A DNA stretch of 17,618 nt. Source: CAYOXD01 sp964407825 (lineage in GTDB: Bacteria > Desulfobacterota > Desulfobacteria > Desulfobacterales > JAFDDL01). Below, in pieces: positions 7,571 through 15,538 of the stretch. The position numbers and the translations under genes were made by a program. The DNA lies in NCBI GenBank assembly GCA_964407825.1, contig CAYOXD010000061.1, positions 1 through 17,618 on the forward strand. Reading direction: 5' to 3'. How positions within the stretch are numbered: position 1 is the stretch's first letter; each line of letters starts with the position of its first letter. The notes under the pieces are model-generated. The model was not told the origin of the DNA. It ran no database searches and saw only the letters and a program-made list of their open reading frames with translations.

Positions 7571-7602
7571 AAAGGCCGTTCCATTTGTGCAAGCCGGCCT
7601 TT
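7571..7602 (-). terminator. Second hairpin downstream of the GlmS-like gene
   Basis: Perfect 8-bp stem AAAGGCCG (7571-7578) / CGGCCTTT (7595-7602) with a 16-nt loop. On the minus strand the stem ends in TTT and is followed by a pyrimidine-rich stretch with another TTT. It may be a back-up terminator or the 3' end of a small RNA. The rnf promoter begins about 50 nt further on. Confidence 0.4.
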
Positions 7603-7665
7603 ACCACTGGCAAGCATCGGGAGCAGTTGATAAATACCACGCCAAAAACCAAGGGTCCTGTCGAT

Positions 7666-7693
7666 AAGAGAACCGGCTGCTGTCGGTTCTCTT
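7666..7693 (-). terminator. Terminator-like hairpin after the GlmS-like gene
   Basis: Perfect 10-bp stem AAGAGAACCG (7666-7675) / CGGTTCTCTT (7684-7693) with an 8-nt loop, starting 14 nt after the TGA stop of the GlmS-like gene. On the minus strand only a short T pair and an A/T base follow, so the U-tract is weak. Position and perfect pairing still favour a role in ending or stabilising the envelope-operon transcript. Confidence 0.55.
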
Positions 7694-7707
7694 TATAGGC
7701 TGAAAAT

Positions 7708-10700
7708 TCAGGTGGTAGTCAATCCGATCCGCTGGACGATACGCTCCCCGACCTTCTCCGCAGAACGGCCGAAGAGCTCTTCCATTTCCACGAAGTCGAG
7801 ATATTTATCATCCCATAGGACACTGTTTTCCTGAACGATATTTTTGATATGCTCGTGTTTCCCCCCCAGGGCCTTGACCTTGGCGGAAAGAGGCACCGTC
7901 TCCTTGAAGGAGATATTCAGCAGCAGCAGGAACTCAATAAGGTGGGGGGTGTCCGGGGAGGCCGAGATCACCGGGATAACGATGATGCTCCGATCGTCCT
8001 TGCGGCCCTTGCCGATATATACATTGCCCTGGCGGACGATGATCCGTTTGGTCCCCTTCAAACGCTTGTCCGCTTCAACCCGGGAGGGAATGGGTTCCAG
8101 ACTGCCGCTCTTTTCGAGCACCTCGATGGTGCTGTCCTCGGTGAGCTCCCCCAGAATGTTGAGACCGGCAATCCGGTAGAGGATGGCACCGTTGACCTTG
8201 GACACGATGCCCTGGAGGTTTTTCAGCACGATGATGTTGTTGTTGATCAGCTGGGCGACCCCGATCCCCCGTTCGGCCAGGGCATCGAAAAGAATGCCTT
8301 CCACCTTCTCCATGATGCGACTGGTACCCACGGTAACGGTTTTGGCCTGGTGCTTGATGGCATCCACTGGCCGGGCCATGACATTGATGGAGCGGCCCAG
8401 GTATTCGAAAAAGGTCTCGAGCATCTTCCGGGCCGTTCCCTTGACCCCGAAATCAAGTTCGAAATCTGCGGCCGGCAGGCGTCCGGACAGGTATTTCAGC
8501 AAAAGGATAATGTCGGAGGCCAGGGCGATGGGGGTCGGCGACTCCTTCTCCCGCCGCCGGATACGAACCTCGTTGTAGAACCGGGCCACCGTTTCCCGGA
8601 ACGACTTATCCAAAATCACCTCGAATACATCCAGGCCTTCGGCGGCATGCCTGTCCACCACCCGCTGGAATTCCTGCCGGTATTCATAAAGAAACCGAGA
8701 GCCCTCGTGAATGGAAAGGGCCGCATAGTAGCCCCACACGTGCCCCACCAGGGTGTTCAGGACCGGCGCCAGGTGCTGTGGCACCGGAGGGACATGAAAG
8801 ACGGCATCGGCATAGGGGGCGAAACGATCCTCCCCCTCGTCCGCGATGACCAGTGGGGTCGCCTTGTGGGCCTTGAAAATGGCCGTGTCCTTGATGATGT
8901 CCCCCAGGACGTCGGGCTTGGTCCCCGCGGCGCATACCAGGATCAGTGGCTCGGAGGAAAGGTCGATGTGTTTCTTATCCTCCACGTAGTCCGATGAGAT
9001 GGTTTTATAGCACAGCTCGCTTAGCTTGATGCGGATCTCGTCCGCCGAGGCCTTGTTGGGGCCGCTGCCCACCACCGCCCAGTAGATCTTGGACTGGGCG
9101 TAGCGCCGGGCAGAGCGTTCAATGGCCTTGGTGTCAGCCAGCACCTTTCGCATGTGACCGGGCAATTCCAGCAAGCGGTCGATCTCCTCGGAGATGAATC
9201 CCGGGCTCCGCCTGCCCTTGAGTTCCGCGATATAGAGTCCCAGAAGGGCACCTGCCACAATCTGAGAGTAAAAGGCCTTGGTGGAGGCCACGGACATCTC
9301 GATATCCCGACCGGAACTGGTATAAATCACACCGTTGACCTTGAAGGTGAGGTCCGAGTCCCGACGGTTGACGATGCCGATGGCATGGGCCCCCCGGGCG
9401 CGCACCATATCCACGGTGCGGTTGGTGTCGGTGGTGGTCCCGGATTGACTGATGGCGATGACCAGCGTATTGGCCATACTCTGGGACGCCCGCTCGCTGC
9501 CATCGATGCGAAAACCGCTGAGCTCCGACGCCTTCAGGGCCATAATGGGCAGCACCGGGTCCTTGAGATAATGGTTCAGGATGTCCGCGCAGGCCTTGGC
9601 CGCCACCCCCGCGGTGCCCTGTCCGACGAAGAAGATCCGCTGAATGGGGGTCGCGCCCCCACGGCCCGTCAAGGCGTCCCGGATGGACCCGGGCACCATG
9701 GTCTCATCCAGGGTCACCCGGTGAAGGATCCGACCGCCTTCCTCGCCGGTCTTCCAGCGGTTGTGCAGGGTCTTCTCGACGGATGAAGGCGCCTCGGAGA
9801 TCTCCTTCAGGAAATAATGGGGAAAGCCCTGCCGGTCGATATCCCGGGCCGTGAGTTCCGTGGTCTTGATGTCGGCCTCCGAGAGGCGGATGGGGGTGCC
9901 ATCGTAATACATGGCCTCGATTCCCGCCAGTTCCCCGCCCTTGTCCTGGTTCAGGATAAAAATCTGCCCTTGGGTGGGACCGGTTTTCCCCTCGGCTACC
10001 CGCTCTCCGTCCAACTTGAGATAGCGGCAGGTCTCCTCCACAAACCCGTAGACCTCTGAAGTGGCCATGTAATGATCGTCCGCCAGACCGACGAAGATGG
10101 CTTGACCGCTGCCCCGCTGGGCCAGGAACAGCCGGTCCGGCGCCAGATCGGTCTGGAGGGCGATGGCGTGGGAGCCATCGAAATCATTCACCGCGAGACG
10201 GAAGGCCTCCTCGATCCCGTGGCCCTCCTGAACGTATCGCTGAATCTGAAGGGGAATGATCTTTGTATCGGTGGTGATTTCGTCTGGAATCCGCACCCCG
10301 GTTTCCGCCAGGGACTCACTGAGGGCCAGGTAGTTGTCGATGTCCCCGTTGAGACAGGCATGGAGGATCCCCACAGGTGTAGCACCCACGGCCCGGTTGT
10401 CGACCGGGTGGCAGTTGGCCTCGCAAATGGCCCCCACGGACGCCCACCGGGTATGGCTGAAAACCGAGTAGTTCAGGTAGGCGCTGGACGCCAGGAGCTG
10501 GAAAATCCGATCTTTGCCGATCTCATCCCTCAAAAAACGGATATTGTCTCCCAGACTGCCGATCTCCGCGGCCACCTTGTAAGTGAGGCAGACGCTGTTC
10601 CTCTCGGAGCCGTCCTCTGTCTGGTGGGAATGGATGTCGATGCTGCCATTGAGCAGGTGGGGAATCTTCTCACGGTCGGCAAAGGCCGAAAGGAGCCGGT

Positions 10701-11484
10701 CGCCGTCGTCCCCCGCCACATCGGCCCTGAACCGCTCGTAACCTGCGGCGTCCAGGGTCAGGAGAATGGAGATCCCCGCTGAATCACGGCCCCTGACCTC
10801 AAGGCGGTCGATGCTGTTGAGAACGGTGTTGACCTGCTTCAGGACCTGAAGGGTGGAAAGACTCAGCCCGTCCGTCCCCGAGCCAGCCAGATCTTGGATG
10901 CGGGGGACATTGTCGAGGGTTTCCGCGGTCAGGCACCAGAGGGCATCCTTCAGGTCATCGATTCTACTGGAAACAAGGGGGGCGGCCTCGACATCCAGGG
11001 TCCCGAGGGTTTCGGCGAGCTTTTCCTCCTCCCCGGCCAGGAGCTTCGAGAGGCGAGAGGCCTGGGCGGCCAATTCCCCACGGATTTGCGGTCGGGTGAA
11101 AATCTGGAAAAAGGCCGCGCCCCGCTTCAAGGCCCGGGCCATATCCAGCAGCTTCGCCACTGTCTCCTGGCCGTCGAGATAACGGCCCTCCAGGGGCCAT
11201 CCGGCCTCCAGGCAGGACGCCAGGCCATGGGCCTCGATCCCTGAGAGCAACCTTTCCAAGACTCCAAGATCCACTTCCCCGGCGGCGTCCCCCCGGGACT
11301 TGATGGCGATGAGTCCCGACAGCCCGCAGTTCAGCCGTGCAGGTTGCACCGGAAACAGGACCACCGCGCCTGGCGGCACCTGACGCAAGTGCCGTCCGAA
11401 GTAGAGGCCGGAGGGGACCCAGCGTTTCATGCACTCCAGCCATCGCGAGGATCCCTCGCAGATAGAATCGAAGAGTCGGCTCAT
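7708..11484 (-). CDS. Giant GlmS-family protein (glutamine amidotransferase class II plus two SIS domains, with large insertions and a C-terminal extension)
   Basis: Classical GlmS makes glucosamine-6-phosphate from fructose-6-phosphate and glutamine in about 610 residues; this protein has 1258. Readable parts: LNCGLSGLIAI (51-61), matching the usual MCGIVG start; RGRDSAG (231-237); HTRWA (344-348); NGDIDN (379-384); TTDTKI (404-409); and FPHYFLKEI (554-562). SIS domain 1 has SQSGTTTDT (679-687) and ASTKAF (733-738). SIS domain 2 covers about 790-925. A GlmS-like C-tail, HQAKTVTV (1045-1052), then about 200 unfamiliar residues follow. Extra material of about 150 residues separates the Cys segment from RGRDSAG, and about 110 residues separate SIS2 from the C-tail. 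Cys53 is preceded by Asn with no start codon beside it. The ATG at 11484 has AAAGGA 6-7 nt upstream and lies 1 nt after the kdnB stop. It could be the cell's GlmS or a paralogue using another sugar. Confidence 0.85.
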   Translation of the reverse strand: MSRLFDSICEGSSRWLECMKRWVPSGLYFGRHLRQVPPGAVVLFPVQPARLNCGLSGLIAIKSRGDAAGEVDLGVLERLLSGIEAHGLASCLEAGWPLEGRYLDGQETVAKLLDMARALKRGAAFFQIFTRPQIRGELAAQASRLSKLLAGEEEKLAETLGTLDVEAAPLVSSRIDDLKDALWCLTAETLDNVPRIQDLAGSGTDGLSLSTLQVLKQVNTVLNSIDRLEVRGRDSAGISILLTLDAAGYERFRADVAGDDGDRLLSAFADREKIPHLLNGSIDIHSHQTEDGSERNSVCLTYKVAAEIGSLGDNIRFLRDEIGKDRIFQLLASSAYLNYSVFSHTRWASVGAICEANCHPVDNRAVGATPVGILHACLNGDIDNYLALSESLAETGVRIPDEITTDTKIIPLQIQRYVQEGHGIEEAFRLAVNDFDGSHAIALQTDLAPDRLFLAQRGSGQAIFVGLADDHYMATSEVYGFVEETCRYLKLDGERVAEGKTGPTQGQIFILNQDKGGELAGIEAMYYDGTPIRLSEADIKTTELTARDIDRQGFPHYFLKEISEAPSSVEKTLHNRWKTGEEGGRILHRVTLDETMVPGSIRDALTGRGGATPIQRIFFVGQGTAGVAAKACADILNHYLKDPVLPIMALKASELSGFRIDGSERASQSMANTLVIAISQSGTTTDTNRTVDMVRARGAHAIGIVNRRDSDLTFKVNGVIYTSSGRDIEMSVASTKAFYSQIVAGALLGLYIAELKGRRSPGFISEEIDRLLELPGHMRKVLADTKAIERSARRYAQSKIYWAVVGSGPNKASADEIRIKLSELCYKTISSDYVEDKKHIDLSSEPLILVCAAGTKPDVLGDIIKDTAIFKAHKATPLVIADEGEDRFAPYADAVFHVPPVPQHLAPVLNTLVGHVWGYYAALSIHEGSRFLYEYRQEFQRVVDRHAAEGLDVFEVILDKSFRETVARFYNEVRIRRREKESPTPIALASDIILLLKYLSGRLPAADFELDFGVKGTARKMLETFFEYLGRSINVMARPVDAIKHQAKTVTVGTSRIMEKVEGILFDALAERGIGVAQLINNNIIVLKNLQGIVSKVNGAILYRIAGLNILGELTEDSTIEVLEKSGSLEPIPSRVEADKRLKGTKRIIVRQGNVYIGKGRKDDRSIIVIPVISASPDTPHLIEFLLLLNISFKETVPLSAKVKALGGKHEHIKNIVQENSVLWDDKYLDFVEMEELFGRSAEKVGERIVQRIGLTTT

Positions 11485-11485
11485 G

Positions 11486-12571
11486 TCACATCCTTTCGTA
11501 GAGATCCCGGATGCGCTCCCGGGTCATCACCTTTTTCCAATCGGGTCCCAGGGCGTTTTCCCACAGGGGGACCAGAAAAAGCGCCACATCGATCATCTTT
11601 TCCATGTCTTCCCGGCGCATTCCCGCCACCAGATCCCTGGGCAGCGTGACTTCGTTCTTGTCAAGCATGACACGGAATTCGCGTACCCCCTCGGGATAGA
11701 ATTCCTCGAGATAGTCGAAAACAATGCTGTTGCCGATCCCGTGGTGAAGCCCCAGCACATAGGACAGCCCATAGGACAGGGCATGGCAAACCCCCACCTG
11801 GGAGTATGCGATGCTCATCCCCCCGAAATAGGAGGCCATCATGAGCTTGTCTTCGGATTCAGGCCGACGCGGGTTCAGAAACACCTCCCGACAAAGTGCC
11901 AGGGATTGCACCCCATAAGCCTTTGAAAATTCATTGAGATAGGTCCCATTCAGGGACTCCACGCAATGGATATAGCAGTCCATCCCGGTATAGAAGCGCT
12001 GTTCAGCGGGGGCCGTTTCAATCAATTCAGGATCCAGCACCACCTGGTCGAATACCGTGTAGTCCGAATTGATGCCCAGCTTCCTTTCCGGCCCCGTCAG
12101 GACAGTGGTCCGGGACACTTCGGCCCCGGTTCCAGACAGGGTGGGAACCCCCACATGATACACCGCCGGATGTCGGATCAGATCCCAGCCCTGATAGTCG
12201 GCCGAACCACCTGGGTTGGTGAGCATGAGGGAAACGGCCTTGGCAAGATCCAGGGTGCCCCCCCCGCCAATCCCAATGACCCCGTCGGGTAGCCTCCCCG
12301 GGCCTCCCATCACGGTCCTGGCCAGGATATCGTCACGCAGGGCATCCACGTACCGGGTTTTGGGTTCGTCATCCACATTCACCCATAGGAGAAGATCGTC
12401 CCCCAGAAGCGGCAAGCGCGCCTCCAGCCCCTGGCTCTTGAAGACATCATCCACCAGAAAGGCCACGCACGAACGGTCGGCGCCCCGTCTGGGCGCCAGG
12501 ATTTCATCCAGCTGCGAAAAGCATCCGCGGCCAAAGACCACATGGGATACCACTTTAAAATTTCTAAACAT
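11486..12571 (-). CDS. kdnB: 3-deoxy-D-manno-octulosonate 8-oxidase-like iron-containing alcohol dehydrogenase family protein (KdnB)
   Basis: In Shewanella, KdnB oxidises the C8 hydroxyl of Kdo to an aldehyde, which KdnA then aminates to 8-amino-8-deoxy-Kdo for LPS. Its 361 residues show the metal-dependent alcohol dehydrogenase fold: a nucleotide-binding-type loop GIGGGGTLDLAK (100-111), TLSGTGAEVS (144-153), and likely metal ligands Asp198 and His202 (GMDCYIH), His263 (VCHALSYG) and His277 (LHHGIGN). The N-terminus MFRNFKVV and the GSADYQGWD segment match what I recall of Shewanella KdnB. The adjacent kdnA supports KdnB over a generic alcohol dehydrogenase. The ATG at 12571 has TGGAG about 5 nt upstream. 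The TGA stop is followed 1 nt later by the start of the GlmS-like gene, suggesting translational coupling. Confidence 0.88.
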   Translation of the reverse strand: MFRNFKVVSHVVFGRGCFSQLDEILAPRRGADRSCVAFLVDDVFKSQGLEARLPLLGDDLLLWVNVDDEPKTRYVDALRDDILARTVMGGPGRLPDGVIGIGGGGTLDLAKAVSLMLTNPGGSADYQGWDLIRHPAVYHVGVPTLSGTGAEVSRTTVLTGPERKLGINSDYTVFDQVVLDPELIETAPAEQRFYTGMDCYIHCVESLNGTYLNEFSKAYGVQSLALCREVFLNPRRPESEDKLMMASYFGGMSIAYSQVGVCHALSYGLSYVLGLHHGIGNSIVFDYLEEFYPEGVREFRVMLDKNEVTLPRDLVAGMRREDMEKMIDVALFLVPLWENALGPDWKKVMTRERIRDLYERM

Positions 12572-12871
12572 ATCGGCTCCACAGCATCATCAGTGATTGT
12601 TGTTGTAATCGTAATCGTAGTCGATCGCTGTCGTTCTCGCCATTCAGAACCGCCGCCCCCCCTGGTCCCGACGACCGCCCCCGCCTTTTCGAGATTGCGT
12701 GCTACGACGATCGGCGGAATTATCTTGGCGCACGCAGCAACGGGTCTCTGGCCGATAGGCATCCGGTTGTCCGTGAGGGAAGTGCATCTTCTCTCCGATT
12801 TCCGACTACGATTACGACAACGAAAGGACAAGAGGCAAGGGCAAAGACAACTTGCGATAAACGGGGTAATG
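12572..12871. other. 300-nt non-coding gap between kdnA and kdnB
   Basis: No convincing gene on either strand. The interior has C-rich/G-rich tracts (for example CCGCCCCCCC around 12653-12662). The edges carry triplet-like sequence arranged as inverted arms (see the repeat entry). No clear promoter for kdnB could be recognised, so read-through from upstream is assumed. Confidence 0.6.
12598..12823. repeat. Intergenic element with inverted GTAATC/GATTAC-type arms
   Basis: The left arm contains TCGTAATCGTAGTCG (12609-12623). The right arm contains its exact 15-nt reverse complement (12803-12817). Both arms are extended by similar low-complexity triplets: TTGTTGTAATCGTAA on the left and ACGACAACGA on the right. 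The two arms are 179 nt apart, giving an element of about 220 bp that fills most of the kdnA-kdnB gap. It could be a miniature mobile or palindromic repeat, or an expanded simple-sequence spacer; no transposase or target duplication is visible. Confidence 0.55.
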
Positions 12872-14062
12872 CTAAAGACCGTCCACAGCCCGGCACATCG
12901 CCGCGATACGCTCCTCCAGTTGGTCCTCGGTCCAAGAGAGCTTGATGAGCACGGACAGGGTCCGGCTCATAATGGCATCCGACCGGGGGAGGCTGAGCCC
13001 ATCGTAGCCAGGAAAGGTATCCAGCAGCTTCAATGTGGGCGGCGCAGCGGTACGCAGGCCCCGCAGGTGCTCCCATTTTCGGATATAGTGCCAGTTGTTG
13101 TCGAACCAGTAAAAGCAGCCGTCCACCCCGGCCGAAGCCAGAGCCGACGCCAGTTTCCGGGCGCGGGCTTCGTCCGGCAGAAGGAGGGAAAGGAAGGTGG
13201 CCGAATCCCCGTCCGGATCCGGAACCTGCCGAAAGCCCACCACCGGATAGCGGCCGAGGGCGTCCTTGATGGCCTGCTTATGGGCCCTCTGGATTTCCAG
13301 CATCCGGTCCAGCTTCCGCAACTGGGCCAGGCCGACGGCAGCATTGAGCTCGCTAATCCGGTAATTGGCCCCCAGGATCTCGTGCCCCTCGAGACCGCGG
13401 TCATTCCCCAGATGGTCGTGGCCGTGGTCCGCGTAGGCGTCTGCCAGGCGATACCGTTCCGGGTCGCTGGTCACCACAGCGCCGCCCTCGCCGCAGGTCA
13501 CGGTCTTGACGGCATCAAAAGAGAAGCACCCCATGTGACCGAAAGTCCCCAGGGCCTTCCCGCCGAAGGCGCCCCCAAGGGCCTGACAGGCGTCCTCGAT
13601 CAGTACCAGCCCCCTTTCACCACAGAGACGGCTGATCTCGTCAATGCGGGCCATGGCACCGCACATGTGAACGACGATTACGGCCCGGGTCCGGGGGGTG
13701 AGGGCCGCCTCGATGGCCGCGGGATCCAGGCAGAGGGTGTCGTCGATGTCAGCGAACACCGGCACCGCACCGGCGTTCAGCACCGATTCAATGGTGGCCA
13801 GAAAGGTGAAGGGCGGAACGATCACCTCGCTGCCCGCGCCGATGCCGCAGGCCGCAAGGGCGATGCTCAGGGCTGCGGTGCCGCTCGAACACAGGTGGCA
13901 GTGAGGCACGCCGAGCCGCTCGGCCAGCAGGGCTTCAAAGCTTCTGGCCTTCCAATGTCCCTTGCGGGCGCCGTCGAAACCGTATCGGAAGAGGACGCCC
14001 GTATCGAGGACATCCGCCACCTCCCTTCTTTCCTCATCCCCGAAAATTTCGAACCCCGGCAT
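12872..14062 (-). CDS. kdnA: 8-amino-3,8-dideoxy-D-manno-octulosonate transaminase (KdnA), DegT/DnrJ/EryC1 family
   Basis: PLP-dependent sugar aminotransferase; in Shewanella KdnA converts the 8-aldehyde of Kdo to 8-amino-8-deoxy-Kdo with glutamate as amino donor. Its 396 residues show the family signature: SSGTAAL (59-65, cofactor phosphate region), EDACQ (156-160, Asp157 contacting the pyridine ring) and SFDAVKTVTCGEGG (181-194) with Lys186 as the Schiff-base lysine. The opening MPGFEIFGDEE, the RYGF segment near residue 26 and ADHGHDHLGNDRG match KdnA more closely than generic sugar aminotransferases, and kdnB follows. The ATG at 14062 has GAGAGGAGAGG upstream and lies 13 nt after the transpeptidase gene. 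Cytoplasmic. Function is assigned from sequence memory and pairing with kdnB. Confidence 0.9.
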   Translation of the reverse strand: MPGFEIFGDEERREVADVLDTGVLFRYGFDGARKGHWKARSFEALLAERLGVPHCHLCSSGTAALSIALAACGIGAGSEVIVPPFTFLATIESVLNAGAVPVFADIDDTLCLDPAAIEAALTPRTRAVIVVHMCGAMARIDEISRLCGERGLVLIEDACQALGGAFGGKALGTFGHMGCFSFDAVKTVTCGEGGAVVTSDPERYRLADAYADHGHDHLGNDRGLEGHEILGANYRISELNAAVGLAQLRKLDRMLEIQRAHKQAIKDALGRYPVVGFRQVPDPDGDSATFLSLLLPDEARARKLASALASAGVDGCFYWFDNNWHYIRKWEHLRGLRTAAPPTLKLLDTFPGYDGLSLPRSDAIMSRTLSVLIKLSWTEDQLEERIAAMCRAVDGL

Positions 14063-14075
14063 TTTGCCTCTCCTC

Positions 14076-15491
14076 TCACCCCTGGGACTCCCCCTTGGCC
14101 GAGGCCCGGAGTGCTGAAAAATAATTCCTGAAATAGTGCGTGATCACCATCCGGGCGTATTGACTGGCCCGTGTTCCAATGTAGCGCCCATGACAGACCA
14201 GGATTCCCAGTGCGATGGCGCTGCCGCCGTCCTTCTCCTGGGCGAAGCCCACGAACCAGTCGATGCGCGCGTTATGGGCTCTGTTGTCGATGGTTCCGCT
14301 CTTGCCGCCGATGTACAGCTTGGACAGAATATGATCCCTGCGGTACCCGCGGAAAGGCTTGCGGCAGGTGCCGGAGCGAATCGTTCCCTCCATCAGCTTA
14401 TAAATTTTGATGGCGGTGCCAGGGGCAATGCATCGTCCGATGGAGGCTTTATGGCCCGTGTAGAGGGAAGCGCCGCTGCGCTGATCCACCACCCGTTCCA
14501 CGAGGCTCGGCGCCGGCATGAGGCCCTGGTTGACGATCGCAGAGGCAATCAGTGCGGCGTGCAGGGGGGACAGGGTGGTCTCCCGGTTGAATCCGCAGGC
14601 GACCTCCGCCCATTGGTATTTGTTGTCGGTCAGGACCAAATCACTGGGCGACACGGGAAGGCAGAAATCAAAGTCGTGATTGAATCTGAAAGCATTGGCG
14701 TATTTGCCAAGAACCTCAGGCCCCAGCCTTTGGCTGCCGATCTTCCCGAAAACCGGATTGATGGATTGGGCAAAGGACTGCCTGAAGGTAACCCGGTTGG
14801 TGTAGCGGTTGGTCCGGTTCCTGAGCTGAGATTTATACAGGGTGTACTTGCGGCCGTTGAAGGTAAGGGTGGAATTCAACTTCATCCCGCAGGTGTCGAT
14901 GGCGGCGGCGGCCGTAACGATCTTGAAAACGCTGGCCGCCGGAAAGCGGCTCTCCACGCAAGGGTTTTTTCCGGCGTGCTGCTTGTCGAAACCGGCCATG
15001 GCCAGCACCCGGCCGGAGTTCGGGTCCAGCACCACGATGCCGGTGGTCCTGGCAATGGAATGGGAGAAATGCTGCAGCAGGTAGTTCTGAAGCGAGACAT
15101 CGAGACTGGTATCCACCCGCACCGGTTCGCCCTTCAAGGTCAGGTCAAGCTCCGAATCCGAGTGGCTGGCCAAATGTGCCCGCTCAAGGGGAACCTGCAG
15201 TTCCTGCATCGTAATCGACGAGGGCCGCGGATCGGACTTCGAGCCGGGTGCGATCGCCTTCCCTGCCCGGGAATCACCAGGGCCGGGAGTTGAAAAACGA
15301 ACGGAGAATCCGTGAAGGACCGTCGGGGCAAGCCGAACGCCCCCCCACACCACGAACACCGCCAACATGAGGGCAAGGACACGCGGTGCGGCCCTTTCGG
15401 CAAAGGCCCTGCGCCTGAACAGACGCTGCGCATGCCGCCAGTGCATTTGTCGGTAGGAACGGCTATCCATCTTAGGCGTCAATAACTTCAT
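14076..15491 (-). CDS. Penicillin-binding protein, transpeptidase domain (class B-like, single membrane anchor)
   Basis: Peptidoglycan D,D-transpeptidase of the periplasm. Its 471 residues have a basic N-terminus and one membrane helix (about 38-56), a short linker region without an obvious large pedestal domain, and a transpeptidase domain from about residue 125. The three active-site motifs are present: SVFK (Ser187 nucleophile, Lys190), SIN (243-245) and KSGT (397-400; many class B proteins have KTGT). GIVVLDPNSGRVLAMAG (151-167) is also typical. There is no glycosyltransferase domain, so it is monofunctional. The start ATG at 15491 has no good ribosome binding site; an in-frame ATG at 15470 is possible. 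It lies 47 nt after metG and 13 nt before kdnA. The substrate and division or elongation role cannot be assigned. Confidence 0.88.
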   Translation of the reverse strand: MKLLTPKMDSRSYRQMHWRHAQRLFRRRAFAERAAPRVLALMLAVFVVWGGVRLAPTVLHGFSVRFSTPGPGDSRAGKAIAPGSKSDPRPSSITMQELQVPLERAHLASHSDSELDLTLKGEPVRVDTSLDVSLQNYLLQHFSHSIARTTGIVVLDPNSGRVLAMAGFDKQHAGKNPCVESRFPAASVFKIVTAAAAIDTCGMKLNSTLTFNGRKYTLYKSQLRNRTNRYTNRVTFRQSFAQSINPVFGKIGSQRLGPEVLGKYANAFRFNHDFDFCLPVSPSDLVLTDNKYQWAEVACGFNRETTLSPLHAALIASAIVNQGLMPAPSLVERVVDQRSGASLYTGHKASIGRCIAPGTAIKIYKLMEGTIRSGTCRKPFRGYRRDHILSKLYIGGKSGTIDNRAHNARIDWFVGFAQEKDGGSAIALGILVCHGRYIGTRASQYARMVITHYFRNYFSALRASAKGESQG

Positions 15492-15538
15492 GAAATCATT
15501 GAACCGTCTCTGTTAGTGAACCGCGAACGTGCTTCTCA

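Noticed and set aside
7708..11484. The 1258-codon gene as an accidental fusion or frameshift artefact
   Set aside because: The frame is uninterrupted, GlmS motifs appear in the correct order throughout, the start has a ribosome binding site directly after kdnB, and a hairpin follows the stop.
12379..12831. Minus-strand 150-codon open frame covering the kdnA-kdnB gap
   Set aside because: It overlaps the kdnB start out of frame, and its repetitive Thr-Ile stretch is simply the translated triplet repeat.
12542..14131. Plus-strand open frame of 529 codons opposite kdnA
   Set aside because: Antisense to the clear aminotransferase, with biased composition and no recognisable domain.
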